64,000 nucleotides of DNA from Mycolicibacterium goodii (GCF_022370755.2 NZ_CP092364.2:2666001-2730000), one strand, 5' to 3'. Positions 22,572-34,852 are shown, numbered from the stretch's first letter. The notes: a model not told the origin generated them from the letters alone. Translations and numbers: made by a program.

Positions 22572-23938
22572 CTGTCGGCATCGACGTCGAATGGGAGACC
22601 ACCACCCGAGTGTCCCGGACCACCCTCACCACGCACGTCTGGACCGCTCCTCCGCTGCAGCGGGGATCACCGATCCACGCGCGGGCTTTCGGCGCGTTGC
22701 GCGACCTCCGCGCCGATCTGGTTCGGTTCCTCCCGTGGTTCTCCCACCCGAGATTGTCGGTGGCACAGTTGAGTCCACCGACCGCTCAGGCCACACACTG
22801 GGACTTCGGCCTGCTCGACCCGTTCGTCGAGGACGTCATGTCGGCCGCCGAGGGCCGACCGGTCGTGGCCAACTTCGCCACCATTCCCGCCTGGATGTTC
22901 ACCGATCCCGTTCCGGTGCCCGAGGATCCGGACACCATCGTCTGGGACTACGAGCGCGGCACCGAGTTGCGCGACCAGACCCTGTCCGAGGTGGCCGATT
23001 ACTTCTACCGGGTCGCGAGCTGGTACATCGCCGGCGGATTCACCGACGAGCACGGGCTGTGGCACGAATCGGGGCATCACTACCGCTTCGCATTCTGGGA
23101 GGTTTTGTGCGAACCCGATATGCGCGGCATGTCACCGCAGACCTACACCGCCCTGTTCGACGCGGTGGTCGATCGGTTGCGCCCGCTCGACCCGGACATG
23201 AAGTTCATCGGGCTGTCCCTGACCCACAAGCACCAGAACCCCGAATACTTCTGGACGTTCCTCGATCCGGCCAATCATCGGGACGGCGCCGCCCCCGACG
23301 CCATGTCGTACCACTTCTACGCTCATCCGGAGATCGTCGATCCGCTGCGCCCCGAACCGAATGCACCGGAAAGTCACTGGCGCGACATCTACTTCGCGCA
23401 GGCCGACGGATTCGTCGACCAGGTCCGCCTGATCGACTCGATCCGGCGCCGCATCGCACCGGAGACGTTGACGTTCATCAACGAAGTCGGCACGTTTCCT
23501 GCCGATCTGATGAACCCGAAGCCCGTCATCTCCGACGAGTACTGGGCACTCAGCGCCGCGGTGCAGTCCTATCTGTGGGTGCGATTGGTCGAACTCGGGA
23601 TCGACCTGGTCGGCGTCGCCGAGTTCATGGATTATCCCGCAATGATCCCCGGGGTCAGCCTGATCGACTGGGAGACCGGGGAACCCAACGCCCGATACGA
23701 CGCTCTGGCCTACCTGCTGCGGCACTTCGGGCCCGGGGATGTCGTGGTTCCGACGATCACCGGGCGCCCGGACCACCAGGACCCGCGAGTCCACGCCCAG
23801 GGGTTCATCACACCTGACGGGACACGAAAACTGTTGGTCATCAACAAGACCGGCGCCTATGTCGAGGTCGCTCCACCGAATTCGACCTCCGTCGAACTCG
23901 CACCCTACGAGGTGCGGGTGCTTCTGCAGACCGACTGA
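22568..23938 (+). CDS. Clan GH-A glycoside hydrolase-like protein (GH39-like)
   Basis: A 456-residue protein with the layout of a (beta/alpha)8 glycosidase followed by a small beta domain. Glu182 in FWEVLCEPDMRG aligns with the acid/base Glu of the usual WNEP motif; here Asn is replaced by Cys (C181). Glu306 in FINEVGTF fits the nucleophile. The C-terminal part (about 380-456) reads as a beta-sandwich. There is no signal peptide, so it would act in the cytosol, unlike most xylosidases. Overall resemblance is to GH39 beta-xylosidases, but the substrate and even activity are unproven. It starts at GTG 22568 within the TetR stop and ends one base before the convergent sufT gene. Confidence 0.68.
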   Translation: MTVGIDVEWETTTRVSRTTLTTHVWTAPPLQRGSPIHARAFGALRDLRADLVRFLPWFSHPRLSVAQLSPPTAQATHWDFGLLDPFVEDVMSAAEGRPVVANFATIPAWMFTDPVPVPEDPDTIVWDYERGTELRDQTLSEVADYFYRVASWYIAGGFTDEHGLWHESGHHYRFAFWEVLCEPDMRGMSPQTYTALFDAVVDRLRPLDPDMKFIGLSLTHKHQNPEYFWTFLDPANHRDGAAPDAMSYHFYAHPEIVDPLRPEPNAPESHWRDIYFAQADGFVDQVRLIDSIRRRIAPETLTFINEVGTFPADLMNPKPVISDEYWALSAAVQSYLWVRLVELGIDLVGVAEFMDYPAMIPGVSLIDWETGEPNARYDALAYLLRHFGPGDVVVPTITGRPDHQDPRVHAQGFITPDGTRKLLVINKTGAYVEVAPPNSTSVELAPYEVRVLLQTD

Positions 23939-24276
23939 TCAGACGGTGAAACCGAGGGCGCGCAACTGCTCGCGCCCGTCGTCGGTGATCTTGTCCGGTC
24001 CCCACGGCGGGTTCCACACCCAGTTGATCCGCAGTTCGTCGACCAGACCCGCGCCCACCAGCGCGGTGCGCGACTGGTCCTCGATCACGTCGGTGAGCGG
24101 GCAGGCGGCCGAGGTCAACGTCATGTCGATCAGGGCGACCTTGCCCGATTCGCCCTGCTCGACATTCATCCCGTACACCAGGCCCAGATCGACGACGTTG
24201 ATGCCGAGTTCGGGATCGACGACGTCGCGCATGGCCTCTTCGATGTCGAAGAGCAGTTCGTCAGAAGCAGGCTCGC

Positions 24277-24280
<4 letters not shown>
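23939..24280 (-). CDS. sufT: SufT-like MIP18-family Fe-S assembly protein
   Basis: A 113-residue DUF59/MIP18 protein with the family core DVVDPELGINVVDLGLVYG (about 18-36) and MTLTSAACPLTD, containing the conserved Cys near residue 58. The family helps Fe-S cluster maturation with the SUF machinery. It is the last gene of the operon and corresponds to Rv1466. The start ATG at 24280 overlaps the sufU stop as ATGA and has GGAGG upstream; a longer open frame back to 24391 only repeats sufU sequence in another frame. Confidence 0.92.
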
Positions 24281-26790
<2,510 letters not shown>

Positions 26791-26791
<1 letters not shown>

Positions 26792-28002
26792 CAGTGCTTG
26801 GTTCCTTCGGTTAGCTCAAGTTCGTGTTCGATGGCCTCGGTGAGGCGGTCGCGGACGGACGGCACGGCGATCTTCTGGATGAGCTCGCCGAAGAACCCGC
26901 GCACCACCAGACGGCGCGCCTGGTCCTCGGGAATACCGCGTGCCCGCAGGTAGAACAACTGCTCGTCGTCGAATCGGCCGGTGGCACTTGCGTGTCCGGC
27001 ACCGACGATCTCACCGGTCTCGATCTCCAGGTTGGGCACCGAATCGGCCCGTGCCCCGTCGGTCAGCACCAGGTTGCGGTTGACCTCGTAGGTGTCGGTG
27101 CCGGACGCCTCGGCGCGGATCAGCACGTCGCCCACCCATACCGTGTGGGTGTCGGGCTTGTCCGATGTCGGATCTCCTTGCAGCGCACCCTTGTACGTCA
27201 CGTGCGAACGACAGTTCGGCTGAGCGTGGTCGACGAGCAGGCGGGATTCGAAGTGCTGTCCGTCGTCGGCGAAGTACAGGCCGAGCAACTCGGCGTCACC
27301 GCCGGGTGCGGTGAACCGCACACGTCCGGTGAGCCGGGCGACGTCCCCACCGAGCGTGACCGCGAAGTGCCGCAGCACCGCGTCCTTTCCGAGCGTGGCG
27401 TGGTGCGAGCTGACGTGCACGGTGTCGTCTGCCCAGTCGGCGATCGACACCACCTTGAGCGTCGCGGCGTCGCCGATGACGAATTCGACGTTGTCGGCGT
27501 AGGTTCCGCTGCCACGGTGGTCGATGACGACGACGGCCTCGCCGAGTTCTTCGACCCGGATCTGCACATGCCCGTAAGCGGTGTTGCCCTCACCGGGACC
27601 GTCGATCGTGATCTCGATGGGTTCGGCCACCTGCACGTCGCGGCCGACGGTCACGATCGTGGCGTTGCCGAACGAGGAGAATGCCTGTGCGGCAACGCGG
27701 TCGGCGGGAACACCGCCCTGACCCAGGCGCTCGTCACCGCGGTGCACGGTCTCGACGGTGACGCCGGGACGCTCGCTGACCTCGATGAGCGCGCTGCCGG
27801 TCGCCTTCCCGTCGGCACCTGCGGTGCCGTTGTGCAGACCCCGCAGCCGCCGCAGCGGCGTGAAGCGCCAGATCTCGTCGCGGCCGTGCGGTATCTCGAA
27901 GGCGTTGACGTCGAAAGAGGTGAAAACTTCACCCTTGTTCAGGTTGAGCACCGAGCCGCTCTTCGCGGTGCCCTCGGACGCCTGTGTGAGTTGCGAAGCC
28001 AT
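26791..28002 (-). CDS. sufD: SufD subunit of the SufBCD scaffold
   Basis: A 403-residue right-handed beta-helix protein that pairs with SufB. Family segments include EVPHG-like EIPHGRDEIWRFTPLRRLRG (about 36-54), EELGEAVVVIDHRGSGTYADNVEFVIG, VSSHHATLGKDAVLRH, and the C-terminal GHASATGRFDDEQLFYLRARGIPEDQARRL. ATG 28002 (MASQLTQ) lies two bases after the sufB stop; the much longer open frame upstream is a shadow of sufB. Length matches Rv1462 (397). Confidence 0.95.
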
Positions 28003-28004
28003 AC

Positions 28005-29438
28005 TCAGCCGACCGCACCTTCCATCTGAAGCTCGATGAGCCGGTTGAGCTCGAGCGCGTATTCCATCGGCAGTTCCTTGGCGATCGGCTCGACGAAGCC
28101 GCGCACCACCATCGCCATGGCCTCGTCCTCTGTCAGGCCGCGGCTCATCAGGTAGAAGAGCTGATCCTCGCTGACCTTCGACACCGTGGCCTCGTGACCC
28201 ATGGTCACGTCGTCCTCGCGGATGTCGACGTACGGGTAGGTGTCGCTGCGGCTGATCGTGTCCACCAGCAGCGCATCGCATTTGACGCTCGAACGCGATC
28301 CGTGCGCACCCTTGTTGACCTGGACCAGGCCACGGTAGGACGCGCGTCCGCCACCGCGGGCGACCGACTTCGAGACGATGTTGCTCGACGTGTTCGGCGC
28401 GAGGTGCAGCATCTTGGCGCCGGTGTCCTGATGCTGCCCTTCGCCGGCGAACGCCACCGAGAGCACCTCGCCCTTGGCATGCTCACCGGTCATCCACACG
28501 GCCGGGTACTTCATGGTCACCTTCGAGCCGATGTTGCCGTCGATCCACTCCATGGTCGCGCCCGCCTCGGCCCGCGCACGCTTGGTGACGAGGTTGTAGA
28601 CGTTGTTCGACCAGTTCTGGATGGTCGTGTAGCGGCACCGGCCACCCGCCTTGACGATGATCTCGACCACGGCAGAGTGCAACGAGTCGCTCTTGTAGAT
28701 CGGTGCGGTACAGCCCTCGACGTAGTGCACATAGGCGCCCTCGTCGACGATGATCAGCGTGCGCTCGAACTGGCCCATGTTCTCGGTGTTGATCCGGAAG
28801 TAGGCCTGTAGCGGGATGTCGACGTGCACGCCCGGCGGGACGTAGATGAACGAACCGCCCGACCACACCGCGGTGTTCAGTGCCGAGAACTTGTTGTCAC
28901 CGGCCGGGATGACGGTGCCGAAGTACTGCTTGAAGATCTCCGGGTGCTCGCGCAGGCCCGAGTCGGTGTCGAGGAAGATGACGCCCTGGCTCTCCAGGTC
29001 CTCGCGGATCTGGTGATAGACGACCTCGGACTCGTACTGCGCGGCCACGCCCGCCACCAGGCGCTGCTTCTCGGCCTCGGGGATGCCGAGCTTGTCGTAG
29101 GTGTTGCGGATGTCCTCGGGCAGTTCCTCCCATGAGGTGGCCTGCTTCTCGGTGGACCGCACGAAGTACTTGATGTTGTCGAAGTCGATGCCCTCGAGGT
29201 TGGACCCCCAGTTCGGCATCGGCTTCTTGTCGAACGTGCGCAGAGCCTTCAGGCGGATGTCGAGCATCCATTCCGGCTCGTTCTTCTTGGCCGAGATGTC
29301 GCGAACGACGGCCTCGTTGAGGCCACGCTGCGCGCTCGCGCCCGCGACGTCGGAGTCCGCCCAGCCGTAGCCGTACTTCCCCAGGGACGCGATGGTCTCT
29401 TCCTGGGTCAGTGGTGCTGTCTCGGGGGTGGTCGTCAT
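28005..29438 (-). CDS. sufB: SufB subunit of the SufBCD scaffold, without intein
   Basis: A 477-residue protein, the normal length for SufB. Conserved pieces are NKLPALNTA-like [54 protein letters not shown]-like [16 protein letters not shown], and the C-terminal [22 protein letters not shown]. The M. tuberculosis orthologue (Rv1461) carries an intein at the VEG-CTAP site, making it about 846 residues; here the site is intact. SufB is the cluster scaffold. ATG 29438 overlaps the sufR stop (ATGA). Confidence 0.96.
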   Translation of the reverse strand: MTTTPETAPLTQEETIASLGKYGYGWADSDVAGASAQRGLNEAVVRDISAKKNEPEWMLDIRLKALRTFDKKPMPNWGSNLEGIDFDNIKYFVRSTEKQATSWEELPEDIRNTYDKLGIPEAEKQRLVAGVAAQYESEVVYHQIREDLESQGVIFLDTDSGLREHPEIFKQYFGTVIPAGDNKFSALNTAVWSGGSFIYVPPGVHVDIPLQAYFRINTENMGQFERTLIIVDEGAYVHYVEGCTAPIYKSDSLHSAVVEIIVKAGGRCRYTTIQNWSNNVYNLVTKRARAEAGATMEWIDGNIGSKVTMKYPAVWMTGEHAKGEVLSVAFAGEGQHQDTGAKMLHLAPNTSSNIVSKSVARGGGRASYRGLVQVNKGAHGSRSSVKCDALLVDTISRSDTYPYVDIREDDVTMGHEATVSKVSEDQLFYLMSRGLTEDEAMAMVVRGFVEPIAKELPMEYALELNRLIELQMEGAVG

Positions 29439-30259
29439 GTCGACGCTCCTTGATCGCTAGGGGTGGTCGTCCGGGGGCGGGCTGTGCTCCGAACGTCTTT
29501 CGGGTGGTCCTTCTGTTCTCTGTTCAGTGCGTGCTCGCCGGGCGGGTGGTCGAGGTCCAGCGGAACGTGGGTGGTGCAGGCGCAGTCGCCGTTGACGATG
29601 GTCGCCAACCGCTGCACGTGCGTGCCGAGAATCTCGGCGAACGCCTCCCGTTCCGTCTCGCACAGTTCCGGGAACTCCTCGGCCACGTGCGACACCGGAC
29701 AGTGGTGCTGGCAGATCTGCACACCGCGGACCGGCCCGCTCACCGGTGCCGTCGTGGTCGCATAACCCGCCCTGGTCATCGCGTCCGCAACCCGCTCCGC
29801 AGTCTGTGCAACATCACCCGACCCCGCGCTTACTCCCGCCAGGATCGTGTCGATGCGGCGGCGGGCGAACGTGCGCACCGCCTCCTTGCCGCCGATCTCC
29901 CGCAGTTGCCGGATCGCGGCCACGGCCAGATCGTCGTAACTGTGCCCCAGCTTGGCCCGGCCGGCCGCCGTCAACCGGTAGCGCTTGGCCGGGCGGCCCC
30001 GGCCGGTGTGCTGCCAGGCCGCGGCCGCGCTGGCCTGCGCGTCGCCTGCTTCGATCAACGCGTCGAGGTGCCTGCGTACGCCGGCCGCCGAGATCCCGAG
30101 CCGCTCACCGATCTGGCCCGCGGTGATCGGGCCTTCCAGCAGCAGCTTGATGATGGCGCGCCGGGTCTGGCCGTCGGCCGTCGAGCCGGTCACCACGTCG
30201 CCGACAGGCGTCGACGGCCCGGCAACGGCCGGACCGGGACCACCTCGGCGTAATTTCAC
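29435..30259 (-). CDS. sufR: SufR, Fe-S-sensing repressor of the suf operon
   Basis: A 274-residue ArsR/DeoR-like winged-helix repressor. The wHTH spans about residues 28-90 ([19 protein letters not shown]). The cluster-binding region holds Cys183, Cys187, Cys200 (CQHHC, then C12 residues on) and a further pair Cys226/Cys228 (GDCACTTH). It is expected to repress the operon with its cluster bound and to release DNA when the cluster is damaged or iron is scarce. I start at GTG 30259, inside a palindrome, because it gives a length close to Rv1460 (268). A frame extension to 30304 remains possible. It is the first gene of sufRBDCSUT. Confidence 0.93.
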   Translation of the reverse strand: MKLRRGGPGPAVAGPSTPVGDVVTGSTADGQTRRAIIKLLLEGPITAGQIGERLGISAAGVRRHLDALIEAGDAQASAAAAWQHTGRGRPAKRYRLTAAGRAKLGHSYDDLAVAAIRQLREIGGKEAVRTFARRRIDTILAGVSAGSGDVAQTAERVADAMTRAGYATTTAPVSGPVRGVQICQHHCPVSHVAEEFPELCETEREAFAEILGTHVQRLATIVNGDCACTTHVPLDLDHPPGEHALNREQKDHPKDVRSTARPRTTTPSDQGAST

Positions 30260-30272
30260 AACACCATTGTGA
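30256..30272 (-). promoter_or_regulatory. SufR operator overlapping promoter and start codon
   Basis: A perfect inverted repeat TCACAA-N5-TTGTGA covers the sufR start codon and the six bases before it. On the minus strand the segment CACAAT lies six bases upstream of the GTG, so it can serve as the -10 of a leaderless transcript. Repressor binding would then cover both -10 and +1. This fits autoregulation of the suf operon by SufR. Confidence 0.75.
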
Positions 30273-30357
30273 CGGAATTCCCGCGGCGGTTCCACCAAGG
30301 GCACCCTTACGTGATCTGGGCCACCGCTGCCTGGCGAGAATCGTATCGGCCGGCGGT

Positions 30358-30363
30358 TACGCT
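30358..30363 (+). promoter_or_regulatory. -10 element of a leaderless mptB promoter
   Basis: TACGCT fits TANNNT and is followed by exactly six bases and then ATG 30370. No ribosome binding site precedes the ATG. Confidence 0.6.
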
Positions 30364-30369
30364 GCTGTG

Positions 30370-32046
30370 ATGGCCAGCCGCCTGTCGTCCTTCAGTTCGT
30401 CGATCGCCCGGTGGCACGGCGACGAACACGCGGTCGCCTCGCCTCTCAACGATGCCGAAATCGTGTCGATGCGCCGCACCCGGCTGTTCGGTGCGAGCGG
30501 AACCGTGCTGATGGCGATCGGTGCTCTCGGTGCGGGCGCGCGTCCCGTGGTGCAGGATCCGACGTTCGGCGTACGCCTGCTGAACCTGCCGTCGCGAATC
30601 CAGACCGTCTCGCTGACGATGACGACGACCGGCGCCGTGATGATGGCGTTGGCGTGGCTCATGCTCGGCCGGTTCACGCTGGGCAAACGCCGCATGTCCC
30701 GCAGCCAGCTCGACCACACCCTGCTGCTGTGGACCGTGCCGCTTCTGATCGCACCACCGATGTACAGCCGCGACGTGTACTCCTACCTCGCGCAGAGCGA
30801 GATCGCGATGCTCGGGCTCGACCCGTACCGGGTCGGGCCTGCGACAGGCCTCGGCCTCGATCACGTGTTCACGTTGTCGGTGCCCAATCTGTGGCGCGAG
30901 ACGCCGGCACCCTACGGACCGTTGTTCCTGTGGATCGGCCAGGGTATCTCCGCGCTGACCGGCGAGAACATCGTCGAGGCCGTCATGTGCCACCGCCTCG
31001 TCGTCCTGATCGGCGTCGGGTTGATCGTGTGGGCGACCCCGCGACTGGCCCGCCGCTGCGGCGTCGCCGAGGTCAGCGCACTGTGGCTCGGGCCGTGCAA
31101 CCCGCTGCTGTTCATGCATCTCGTGGCGGGCATCCACAACGAGGCACTGATGCTGGGTTTGATGCTGGCGGGCACCGAGTTCGCCCTGCGGGGCATCGAC
31201 GCCGCCCAACCGCTGCTGCCGCGCCCGCTGGCCTGGCCGGCCGGCCGGGCGCAGTGGCAGCGGTGGCAACCCATGGCGATGCTCGTCCTGGGTGCCGTGC
31301 TGATCGCGATGTCCTCGCAGGTCAAACTGCCGTCGTTGCTTGCGCTGGGGTTCGTCGCGATGGCCCTGGCCTGGCGCTGGGGCGGGACGGTCAAAGCGTT
31401 CTTGATCTCCTGCACCTCCCTTGGCGCGATCTCGCTCGCGGTCATGGCCGTGATCGGCTGGGCCAGCGGCCTGGGCTTCGGCTGGCTGTTCACCCTCGGC
31501 ACCGCCAACGTGGTGCGCAGCTGGATGTCCCCCCCGACGCTCATCGCATTGGGCACAGGTCAGGTCGGGATCCTGCTGGGGCTCGGCGACCACACCACCG
31601 CGGTGCTGGGGCTCACCCGCGCCATCGGTGTGTTCATGATCTCGATCCTGGTCAGCTGGCTGCTGTTCGCGGTGCTGCGGGGACGCCTGCACCCGGTCGG
31701 CGGTCTCGGCGTCGCCCTCGGCGGTACCGTGCTGCTGTTCCCGGTCGTACAGCCCTGGTACCTGCTGTGGGCGATCATCCCGCTGGCCGCGTGGGCGACT
31801 CGCCCGGGCTTCCGCGGTGCCACCATCGCGATCACGCTGATCGTCGGGATCTTCGGCCCGACCGCCAACGGCGACCGGTTCACGTTGTTCCAGATCGTCA
31901 TGGCAACGCTGGCAAGCACGGTCATCGTGCTGCTGCTGATCGCCCTCACCTACCGTCGACTGCCGTGGCGTCCGGTGCCCGAGCCGCCCGCGCGACCACC
32001 AGCGCAACCGGCCAGAACAGACGACGCCTACGCTGAATCTCCGTGA
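30370..32046 (+). CDS. mptB: Alpha-(1->6)-mannosyltransferase MptB (GT-C)
   Basis: A polytopic membrane enzyme of 558 residues with about 12-13 predicted helices. The early GT-C loop carries the acidic motif YSRDVYSYL (about 130-140), where Asp-Val replaces the DE pair and serves as the catalytic base candidate. The protein adds mannose from polyprenyl-phosphomannose to start the mannan core of lipomannan/lipoarabinomannan. It matches Rv1459c by synteny and length. ATG 30370 is preferred over GTG one codon earlier because of the leaderless -10 at 30358. It is divergent from sufR and overlaps the next gene by four bases. Confidence 0.9.
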   Translation: MASRLSSFSSSIARWHGDEHAVASPLNDAEIVSMRRTRLFGASGTVLMAIGALGAGARPVVQDPTFGVRLLNLPSRIQTVSLTMTTTGAVMMALAWLMLGRFTLGKRRMSRSQLDHTLLLWTVPLLIAPPMYSRDVYSYLAQSEIAMLGLDPYRVGPATGLGLDHVFTLSVPNLWRETPAPYGPLFLWIGQGISALTGENIVEAVMCHRLVVLIGVGLIVWATPRLARRCGVAEVSALWLGPCNPLLFMHLVAGIHNEALMLGLMLAGTEFALRGIDAAQPLLPRPLAWPAGRAQWQRWQPMAMLVLGAVLIAMSSQVKLPSLLALGFVAMALAWRWGGTVKAFLISCTSLGAISLAVMAVIGWASGLGFGWLFTLGTANVVRSWMSPPTLIALGTGQVGILLGLGDHTTAVLGLTRAIGVFMISILVSWLLFAVLRGRLHPVGGLGVALGGTVLLFPVVQPWYLLWAIIPLAAWATRPGFRGATIAITLIVGIFGPTANGDRFTLFQIVMATLASTVIVLLLIALTYRRLPWRPVPEPPARPPAQPARTDDAYAESP

Positions 32047-33011
32047 CACCGCGTTCCGGGCGTTCCGACGCCGCCATCTCTTCACGTTCGTCGGACGTTC
32101 CTGTACTGCTGCGCGGGGTCACCAAGCGGTACGGGTCGACCACCGCGGTGTCCGATCTCGACCTCGAGGTTCGGCAGGCCGAGGTACTCGCGCTGCTCGG
32201 CCCCAACGGCGCGGGCAAGACCACGACCGTCGAGATGTGCGAGGGGTTCGTGCGGGCCGACTCCGGCACGATCAGGATCCTCGGACTCGACCCGAGCGCC
32301 GACAACGCGCGGCTGCGCGAACGTATCGGCGTGATGCTGCAGGGTGGCGGCGGATATCCGGCCGCGCGCGCGGGCGAGATGCTCAACCTGGTCGCGTCGT
32401 ATGCCGCCGATCCGCTCGACCCGGCATGGCTCATGGACACGCTCGGCCTCACCGATTCGGCCCGCACCACCTACCGGCGCCTCTCCGGTGGCCAGCAGCA
32501 GCGTCTCGCGCTCGCGTGCGCCGTGGTGGGCCGCCCCGAACTCGTGTTCCTCGACGAGCCAACGGCAGGCATGGACGCGCACGCCCGGATTGTCGTGTGG
32601 GAGTTGATCGACGCGCTCCGCCGCGACGGCGTCACCGTGGTGCTCACCACGCACCAGCTCACCGAGGCCGAGGAACTCGCCGACCGGATCGTGATCATCG
32701 ACCACGGCGTCGCGGTGGCCACCGGCACACCGGCCGAACTCATGCGCAGCGGCGCCGAGAACCAACTGCGGTTCAGCGCACCCCGGAAGCTCGACCTGTC
32801 GCTGTTGGTCGCCGCGCTGCCCGAGGGCTATCGCGCCGTGGAGGCCGCACCGGGTGAATATCTGGTGGAGGGACACATCGATCCGCAGGTGCTGGCGACG
32901 GTGACCGCGTGGTGCGCTCGCGTCAACGTGCTCGCCACCGACATGCGCGTCGAACAGCGCAGCCTCGAAGACGTGTTCCTCGACCTCACCGGACGGGAGT
33001 TGCGATCGTGA
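32043..33011 (+). CDS. ABC exporter ATP-binding protein (Rv1458c-like)
   Basis: A 322-residue drug/lipid-exporter ATPase of the CcmA/DrrA type. It has Walker A GPNGAGKTT (53-61), signature LSGGQQQR and Walker B LVFLDEPTAGMD, followed by a DrrA-like C-terminal domain ending SLEDVFLDLTGRELRS. GTG 32043 overlaps the mptB stop (GTGA), and the stop overlaps the permease start, so mptB-ATPase-permease are transcribed together. The cargo is unknown. The link to mannosyltransferase MptB makes a lipoglycan or a precursor one possibility only. Confidence 0.93.
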   Translation: MTPRSGRSDAAISSRSSDVPVLLRGVTKRYGSTTAVSDLDLEVRQAEVLALLGPNGAGKTTTVEMCEGFVRADSGTIRILGLDPSADNARLRERIGVMLQGGGGYPAARAGEMLNLVASYAADPLDPAWLMDTLGLTDSARTTYRRLSGGQQQRLALACAVVGRPELVFLDEPTAGMDAHARIVVWELIDALRRDGVTVVLTTHQLTEAEELADRIVIIDHGVAVATGTPAELMRSGAENQLRFSAPRKLDLSLLVAALPEGYRAVEAAPGEYLVEGHIDPQVLATVTAWCARVNVLATDMRVEQRSLEDVFLDLTGRELRS

Positions 33012-33793
33012 CGAGCCCATCGGCCAACCGCTTCGCGGCGGGAACCTTCTCCCCCGATCCGCGGCCGGCGACGGTGTCCAAGATGCTCGGCGCGCAGTTC
33101 GGCCTCGAGTTGCGTCTGCTGCTGCGCAACGGCGAGCAACTGCTGCTGACGTTGTTCATCCCGATCACGCTGCTGATCGGCCTCACGCTGTTGCCGCTGG
33201 GTTCGTTCGGCGACGACCGTGCGGGCGCGTTCACGCCGGCCATCATGGCGCTCGCGGTGATCTCGACCGCGTTCACCGGTCAGGCCATCGCGGTGGCGTT
33301 CGACCGTCGCTACGGTGCGTTGAAACGCCTTGGCGCCACGGCACTTCCGGTGTGGGGCATCATCGCGGGCAAATCGCTGGCCGTCGTGGCCGTGGTGTTC
33401 CTGCAGGCGGTCCTGCTCGGAGCCATCGGCGTCGCACTGGGCTGGCGGCCACCGGCGGCGGGTCTGGCGCTCGGCGCGGTGATCATCGCGCTCGGCACCG
33501 CGGGCTTCGCCGCGATGGGCCTGCTGCTGGGGGGCACGCTGCGCTCGGAGATCGTGCTCGCGCTCGCCAACCTGCTGTGGTTCGTCTTCGCCGGGTTCGG
33601 TGCGCTGACCCTGGAGACCGAGGCGGTTCCGCCGGCGCTGGCCTGGGTGGCGCGCCTGACGCCGTCGGGTGCGTTGACCGAGGCGCTCAGCCAGGCGATG
33701 ACGCTCTCGGTGGACTGGTTCGGCCTCGCGGTGCTCGCGGCCTGGGGCGTGGTGTCCGCGGTGTGCGCGCTGCGGTGGTTCCGCTTCACATGA
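33008..33793 (+). CDS. ABC exporter permease (Rv1457c-like)
   Basis: A 261-residue ABC-2 type permease with six predicted helices, starting at GTG 33008 (VTSPSANRFAAG), which overlaps the ATPase stop. An N-terminal amphipathic segment (LGAQFGLELRLLLRNGEQ) precedes the first helix. The exact length equals Rv1457c. It forms an exporter with the preceding ATPase. Confidence 0.92.
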   Translation: MTSPSANRFAAGTFSPDPRPATVSKMLGAQFGLELRLLLRNGEQLLLTLFIPITLLIGLTLLPLGSFGDDRAGAFTPAIMALAVISTAFTGQAIAVAFDRRYGALKRLGATALPVWGIIAGKSLAVVAVVFLQAVLLGAIGVALGWRPPAAGLALGAVIIALGTAGFAAMGLLLGGTLRSEIVLALANLLWFVFAGFGALTLETEAVPPALAWVARLTPSGALTEALSQAMTLSVDWFGLAVLAAWGVVSAVCALRWFRFT

Positions 33794-33825
33794 GCCCCTA
33801 CTACAAGGCGTAGTTAAGCGTCATC

Positions 33826-33831
33826 TACGAT
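33826..33831 (+). promoter_or_regulatory. -10 element of a leaderless ctaA promoter
   Basis: TACGAT fits TANNNT, and six bases separate it from the GTG at 33838, indicating a leaderless transcript. There is no ribosome binding site before the GTG. Confidence 0.6.
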
Positions 33832-33837
33832 CGGGCC

Positions 33838-34788
33838 GTGTCCGTCGGACGAATTCTCCTGCGGCTGGTGGATCTGTTGCCCCTGCCCAGCCTCCGGGTT
33901 CAGCGCCTCATCGCGTTCCTGGTGATCCTCACCCAGGGCGGTATCGCGGTCACGGGCGCGATCGTCCGCGTCACCGCGTCGGGCCTCGGTTGCCCGACCT
34001 GGCCCCAATGTTTCCCGGGGAGCTTCACCCCGGTGCCCCACGCCGAAGTGGCCGTCGTGCACCAGGTCGTCGAGTTCGGCAACCGCATGATCACGTTCCT
34101 CGTGGTGCTGACGGCCGCGGCCGCGGTGCTCGCGGTCACGCGCGCGCGGCGACGCCGAGAGGTGCTCGTCTATGCGTGGCTCATGCCCGCGTCGACCGTG
34201 GTGCAGGCGGTCATCGGCGGCATCACGGTCCTGACCGGTCTGCTGTGGTGGACCGTGGCCATCCATCTGCTGGCCTCGATGACGATGGTGTGGCTCGCGG
34301 TGCTGCTGTACGTCAAGGTCGGCGAGCCGGACGACGGGGTCACCAGGCCACGCGTGCCGAAGCCGCTGCGCCAGTTGACGATCCTCAGCGGGGTCGCGCT
34401 CGCCGCGGTCCTGGTGACCGGCACACTGGTCACGGGTGCGGGCCCGCACGCAGGCGACAAGAGCATCGACGCACCCGTCCCCCGCCTTCAGGTCGAGATC
34501 ACCACGCTCGTGCACATGCACTCGTCGCTGCTGATCGCCTACCTGAGTCTGGTGATCGCGCTCGGGTTCGGGCTGGCGGCGGCGCGCGCAGCCCGCCCGG
34601 TCATGGTGCGACTCGGGGTGCTCGTGGCTCTGGTGTGCGCCCAGGGGCTCATCGGGGTCGTGCAGTTCTACACCGGTGTCCCCGAGGCGCTGGTCGCCGT
34701 GCACGTCGCCGGCGCAGCACTGTGCACGGCGGCCACCGCGGCGCTATGGGCCTCGATGCGGGAGCGTGCCGCCGTCGCTGTTGACTGA
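33838..34788 (+). CDS. ctaA: Heme A synthase (CtaA/COX15 family)
   Basis: A 316-residue eight-helix membrane protein. Conserved features are the first periplasmic cysteine pair Cys52/Cys58 (GLGCPTWPQCFPG), His75 with Glu79 in HQVVEFGNR, and paired histidines in AIHLLASM, in HMHSSLLIAY and in AVHVAGAALC, the heme ligands. It oxidises heme O to heme A for the aa3 terminal oxidase. With ctaB at 45891 it supplies both last steps of heme A synthesis. Equivalent to Rv1456c (310). It is the last backbone gene before the sugar block. Confidence 0.92.
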   Translation: MSVGRILLRLVDLLPLPSLRVQRLIAFLVILTQGGIAVTGAIVRVTASGLGCPTWPQCFPGSFTPVPHAEVAVVHQVVEFGNRMITFLVVLTAAAAVLAVTRARRRREVLVYAWLMPASTVVQAVIGGITVLTGLLWWTVAIHLLASMTMVWLAVLLYVKVGEPDDGVTRPRVPKPLRQLTILSGVALAAVLVTGTLVTGAGPHAGDKSIDAPVPRLQVEITTLVHMHSSLLIAYLSLVIALGFGLAAARAARPVMVRLGVLVALVCAQGLIGVVQFYTGVPEALVAVHVAGAALCTAATAALWASMRERAAVAVD

Positions 34789-34828
34789 TCACAATCCGGA
34801 CACCGACTAGGACGGATCGTGTGACCAC

Positions 34829-34843
34829 TGTGATTGATTCACA
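34829..34843 (+). promoter_or_regulatory. Palindromic operator upstream of the DeoR regulator
   Basis: TGTGATTGATTCACA is a perfect inverted repeat TGTGA-N5-TCACA placed at about -36 to -22 of the predicted leaderless transcript. It is a candidate autoregulatory site for the DeoR-type protein. Half-sites of the same sequence occur in the 37222-37386 gap. Confidence 0.6.
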
Positions 34844-34852
34844 TGACTGCTC

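Noticed and set aside
28005..29438. Intein in sufB
   Set aside because: The protein is 477 residues and reads straight through the known insertion site.
30307..32085. 592-codon open frame antisense to mptB
   Set aside because: Low-complexity His/Gln/Arg composition and complete overlap with the membrane protein gene.
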